In this document: piece by piece, positions 61,658 to 64,000 of the stretch
Layout: each line of letters begins with the position of its first letter
How positions within the stretch are numbered: position 1 is the first letter of the stretch
Position numbers and translations under genes: made by a program
Notes under the pieces: model-generated
Told to the model about the DNA's origin: nothing
Database searches by the model: none
The model's input: the letters and a program-made list of their open reading frames with translations, nothing else
Origin: Paenibacillus turpanensis
GTDB taxonomy: Bacteria > Bacillota > Bacilli > Paenibacillales > YIM-B00363
DNA: 64,000 nt
Assembly (NCBI RefSeq): GCF_011421635.1
Contig: NZ_WTLI01000009.1
Span: 62,001-126,000, forward strand
Direction of reading: 5' to 3'

Positions 61658-62578
61658 GTGGATTTATATTTCCTTGGAACCGGAGCGGGAATTCCTTCTA
61701 CGCAGCGCAATGTAACCTCCATTGTGCTGCGCCTGCTTGACGAGCGGGGCACGATCTGGATGTTTGACTGCGGCGAAGGAACCCAGCAGCAGGTGCTGGC
61801 CTCTCCGATTAAGCTGGGTAAGCTGGAGAAGCTGTTTATTACCCATTTGCATGGCGATCACCTATACGGCCTGCCCGGCGCGCTGACGAGCCGCTCCTAC
61901 CAAGGCGGCGATACTCCCCTGACGGTTTACGGACCGCAGGGGCTTCGTCGTTTTGTGGAGACGGCGTTGGAGGTCAGCGGGGCGCATCTGAGCTACGACC
62001 TGCATATCGAGGAACTGCAGTCGCCCGGGCTCGTCTTCGAGGACGAGCAGTTTGCCGTCTATGCGGACGAGCTCGACCATCGCATCGTCTGCTACGGCTA
62101 CCGCGTTGAGCAGAAGCCTTTGCCCGGCCCGCTGCTGTCGGATAAGCTGAAGGCGGACGGGGTCAAGCCCGGCCCGGTTTACGCGCAGCTGAAGCAGGGC
62201 CGGGACGTAACGCTGCCGGACGGGCGCGTGCTGGCCAGCAGCGACTACGTCGGGCAGCCGGTGCCGGGCCGCATCGTCACGGTGCTCGGCGACACGCGCC
62301 CCTGCGAGGCGGCCGTGCGGCTTGCGCGGGACTGCAGCGTGCTCGTGCACGAGGCGACCTTCGCCGAGCAGCACCGGGAGCTGGCGCACCAATATTATCA
62401 CGCCACTGCGGGAGATGCTGCCCGGGCGGCGGCCGAGGCGGGAGCGAAGGCGCTGGTGCTGACGCATATTAGCTCCCGGTATCAAGGCGACGCGGCGGAT
62501 ATGCTGCTGGCAGAGGCGCAGCTGCATTTTGCCGAGACGAAGCTGGCCAGCGACCTATGGAGCTGTACAATCCCTTAG
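61658..62578 (+). CDS. rnz: Ribonuclease Z
   Basis: tRNA 3' endonuclease of 306 aa, metallo-beta-lactamase fold. Metal motifs: FITHLHGDHLYGLPG (HxHxDH), ADELDHR, GDTRPC and VHEATFAEQH; the exosite arm is GPVYAQLKQGRDVTLPDG. GTG 61658 is eight nt after GGCGGAG; a GTG at 61649 overlaps the metH stop (GTGA) and is the alternative. Confidence 0.96.
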   Translation: MDLYFLGTGAGIPSTQRNVTSIVLRLLDERGTIWMFDCGEGTQQQVLASPIKLGKLEKLFITHLHGDHLYGLPGALTSRSYQGGDTPLTVYGPQGLRRFVETALEVSGAHLSYDLHIEELQSPGLVFEDEQFAVYADELDHRIVCYGYRVEQKPLPGPLLSDKLKADGVKPGPVYAQLKQGRDVTLPDGRVLASSDYVGQPVPGRIVTVLGDTRPCEAAVRLARDCSVLVHEATFAEQHRELAHQYYHATAGDAARAAAEAGAKALVLTHISSRYQGDAADMLLAEAQLHFAETKLASDLWSCTIP

Positions 62579-62630
62579 AAATCAAACAAAATCTTTACAA
62601 TGGCGAAACGATCCGTTAACCGTTCCTTGT

Positions 62631-62682
62631 TACCCTTTACACAGGCTCTGTATGCAGACCTGCGGCAAAGGGTATTTCTTTT
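62631..62682 (+). terminator. Probable terminator after rnz
   Basis: TACCCTTT pairs with AAAGGGTA around a nested CAGG/CCTG hairpin, followed by TTTCTTTTG. Confidence 0.55.
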
Positions 62683-62766
62683 GCCCTGAGGGCTGTATGG
62701 CGGGACCGATCATCGAAGAGATCTCCGTTCAGCGAGGAAATTATAAGCATGTTGGAGGGATGACAC

Positions 62767-63729
62767 ATGGATACGGGAAGTCATTTGTTGTTTGGGGCTA
62801 CGCTGGCAGGCCTTGCCTGCGTGGATGCGGCAGTAGCGGGGAGCGGGGCGCTTTTTGCAGCGGTATTAACGGGGACGTTGATCGGATCGCATGCGCCTGA
62901 TTTTGATACGTTCGCCCGTTTACGGGGGATGGAGGCGTATATCCGAACCCATCGGGGAATTACGCATTCCTTGCCGGCCTTATTCCTGTGGGCGCTTGTC
63001 ATTGGGCTTCCGGTCGCTTTCGGGTACGGGGTGATGAATGAGTTTTGGCATGTGTACGGCTGGACATTGGTGGCCGTCGTGCTGCATGTGTTTTTGGATT
63101 TATGCAACGCGTACGGTGTGCAGTGCCTGCGCCCGTTTACTCGGAAATGGCTTCATTTGGACGTGTTAAGCCTGCATGAGCCGTTTTTCCTCGTCATTCA
63201 TGCCGGTGCGCTGGGCTGGTGGCTCTGGTCGGGCAAAGCGCAGGCAGCTCTTTTTATAACGCTCTACGCCATCACATTTGCCTATATTGCATTACAATAT
63301 TTGCATCGGCAGCGGCTGCTCCGCAAAGTGCGCCGAGCGCTCGGACTGCGGGGTGTCTACCACCTGCTTCCCACTTTGCATTGGTTTCATTGGCAGTTTG
63401 TGCTTGAAACCGATGACGCTTTTCATACCGGCTTTATTCAATACGGACGGGTGAACCGTGTTGAGGTCCTGGCAAAAGGGGAACGCAATCCGGTCATTGA
63501 GGCGACGCTTCAGCTGGATGGAGTGCGCACGTTTTTTTATTTTGCGAAGCGGATTCATTGTGTTTGTACGGAAGCGTCGGACGGATATGTCGTCAAATGG
63601 CGTGATGTGCGTTTCTGGCACAACGGGCGTCTTCCCTTCGGTGTGGATGTAAAGCTGGACCGCAATCTAAATGTGGTGGAGTCTCAGCTGGGCTGGAACA
63701 AGAAGGCTTGGCAGGGGCCTTACGTGTAA
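62767..63729 (+). CDS. Membrane-bound metal-dependent hydrolase (YfhP/DUF457 family)
   Basis: Membrane protein of 320 aa. The N-terminal half (about 1-190) has five or six helices with the DUF457 metal motifs THLLFG-like SHLLFGATLAG, HAPDFDTFAR, RGITHSLPAL and HVFLDLCNAYG. The C-terminal ~120 residues are soluble and beta-rich (KGERNPVIEATLQLDGVRTFFYF). B. subtilis YfhP is the nearest named relative; the reaction is not known. GGAGGGATG precedes the ATG. No terminator is evident after it. Confidence 0.9.
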   Translation: MDTGSHLLFGATLAGLACVDAAVAGSGALFAAVLTGTLIGSHAPDFDTFARLRGMEAYIRTHRGITHSLPALFLWALVIGLPVAFGYGVMNEFWHVYGWTLVAVVLHVFLDLCNAYGVQCLRPFTRKWLHLDVLSLHEPFFLVIHAGALGWWLWSGKAQAALFITLYAITFAYIALQYLHRQRLLRKVRRALGLRGVYHLLPTLHWFHWQFVLETDDAFHTGFIQYGRVNRVEVLAKGERNPVIEATLQLDGVRTFFYFAKRIHCVCTEASDGYVVKWRDVRFWHNGRLPFGVDVKLDRNLNVVESQLGWNKKAWQGPYV

Positions 63730-63862
63730 GGAGGCTGCTGCAGCCCAGCAGCCACCGTTCCATATGAAGCGGCTGCCGGCGGGCGGTCCGCTGTTCCTCC
63801 TGCTGACGCTGAAACTCTTGTTCTTTTTCATAAACGTATGTGTGTAAGTCTTGACCTAACAT
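63593..63862 (-). CDS. Small basic protein, 3' end antisense to the YfhP-like gene
   Basis: Frame of 89 codons starting ATG 63862, seven nt after a perfect GGGAGG site (63875-63870). The first ~50 residues (MLGQDLHTYVYEKEQEFQRQ, then QEEQRTARRQP and HMERWLLG) look like an amphipathic charged helix. The last ~40 overlap the end of the convergent gene by 137 nt and look less natural (Pro/His/Arg-rich), so a real product may be shorter or the 3' end altered. No family recognised. Confidence 0.5.
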   Translation of the reverse strand: MLGQDLHTYVYEKEQEFQRQQEEQRTARRQPLHMERWLLGCSSLLTRKAPAKPSCSSPAETPPHLDCGPALHPHRREDARCARNAHHAI

Positions 63863-63884
63863 GTTGGTTCCCTCCAGTGTTGAT

Positions 63885-63903
63885 GTGCATTTAGGATATG
63901 CAC
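63885..63903 (-). promoter_or_regulatory. Inverted repeat ahead of the small minus-strand gene
   Basis: GTGCAT-N7-ATGCAC, about ten nt upstream of the ribosome binding site. Possible operator or leader hairpin. Between here and 64000 I see no other feature. Confidence 0.3.
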
Positions 63904-64000
63904 TTGGTGTCGTGTCGTTCTTGATGCCAATTGTACTGGAGCGGCAAAAAGAAAAAAGGTCAAAAACGTGCTGCATCTTTTCACTTTTTCTTGTGTTGCG

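Noticed and set aside
62529..62900. Cys-rich 123-aa frame between rnz and the YfhP-like gene
   Set aside because: Begins inside rnz and runs out of frame into the next gene across a terminator-like hairpin.
1..64000. Mobile element, prophage or defence island
   Set aside because: No transposase, integrase, direct-repeat ends or composition shift was found; gene order follows the conserved Bacillales backbone.

Overview
The window reads as one continuous stretch of chromosome from an endospore-forming, low-to-mid GC Firmicute, most likely Paenibacillus or a close relative (Paenibacillaceae). The signs are: cotE next to mutS-mutL, miaA-hfq, spoVK, hflX-ynbB-glnR-glnA and lexA/yneA-ynzC in the same relative order as in Bacillus subtilis; strong GGAGG-type ribosome binding sites with frequent TTG/GTG starts; Bacillus-type LexA boxes; a GlnR operator; and a one-polypeptide glycyl-tRNA synthetase under T-box control. 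No rRNA, tRNA, insertion sequence, prophage or CRISPR array was seen. Most genes are on the + strand.

Layout. 1-1712: 3' end of a polyamine ABC transporter (permease cut by the window edge, then the binding protein). 1987-4053: a DUF255/thioredoxin-fold protein. 4140-5782 (-): a lone nitrate/nitrite transporter behind an FNR-type promoter, with a small downstream ORF. 5999-11470 (-): a secreted pectate lyase, a two-gene GNAT/GH18 unit and two small genes. 11523-21988: small household and membrane genes, an M32 carboxypeptidase, an SsuABC/TauABC-like importer, an epimerase-ArAE pair, then cotE and a putative amidoligase. 22056-30618: mismatch repair and RNA modification (mutS, an S41 protease, mutL, a methyltransferase, miaA, hfq). 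30722-39899: a class A penicillin-binding protein, a four-gene MacB/FtsX-type ABC system and a cyclophilin lipoprotein. 40060-46026: mscL, a DUF218 protein, a lipoprotein-histidine kinase-HD-GYP regulator unit and an amino acid permease. 46248-53510: spoVK, T-box-glyS, hflX, ynbB-like, glnR-glnA. 53723-57345: DUF4241 protein, lexA diverging from yneA with ynzC behind, a membrane protein and a HAD hydrolase. 57516-63862: acireductone dioxygenase (-), metH, rnz, a YfhP-like membrane hydrolase and a small antisense-overlapping gene.

How genes work together. mutS, mutL and lexA/yneA cover DNA repair and the SOS response. glnR represses glnA through a perfect 17-bp operator. metH and mtnD both serve methionine recycling from opposite sides of a shared 147-bp gap. 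cotE and spoVK mark sporulation functions.

Most worth following: an ABC ATPase with an AbrB-like C-terminal domain, a putative amidoligase placed directly after cotE, six copies of an unrecognised ~45-residue repeat in front of a GH18 domain, an MscL channel with a C-terminal CxxC-x10-CxxC module, and a translationally coupled lipoprotein-kinase-HD-GYP unit. I did not find a clearly novel multi-gene defence or mobile system. The novelty candidates are domain fusions and contexts inside an otherwise conserved chromosomal backbone.
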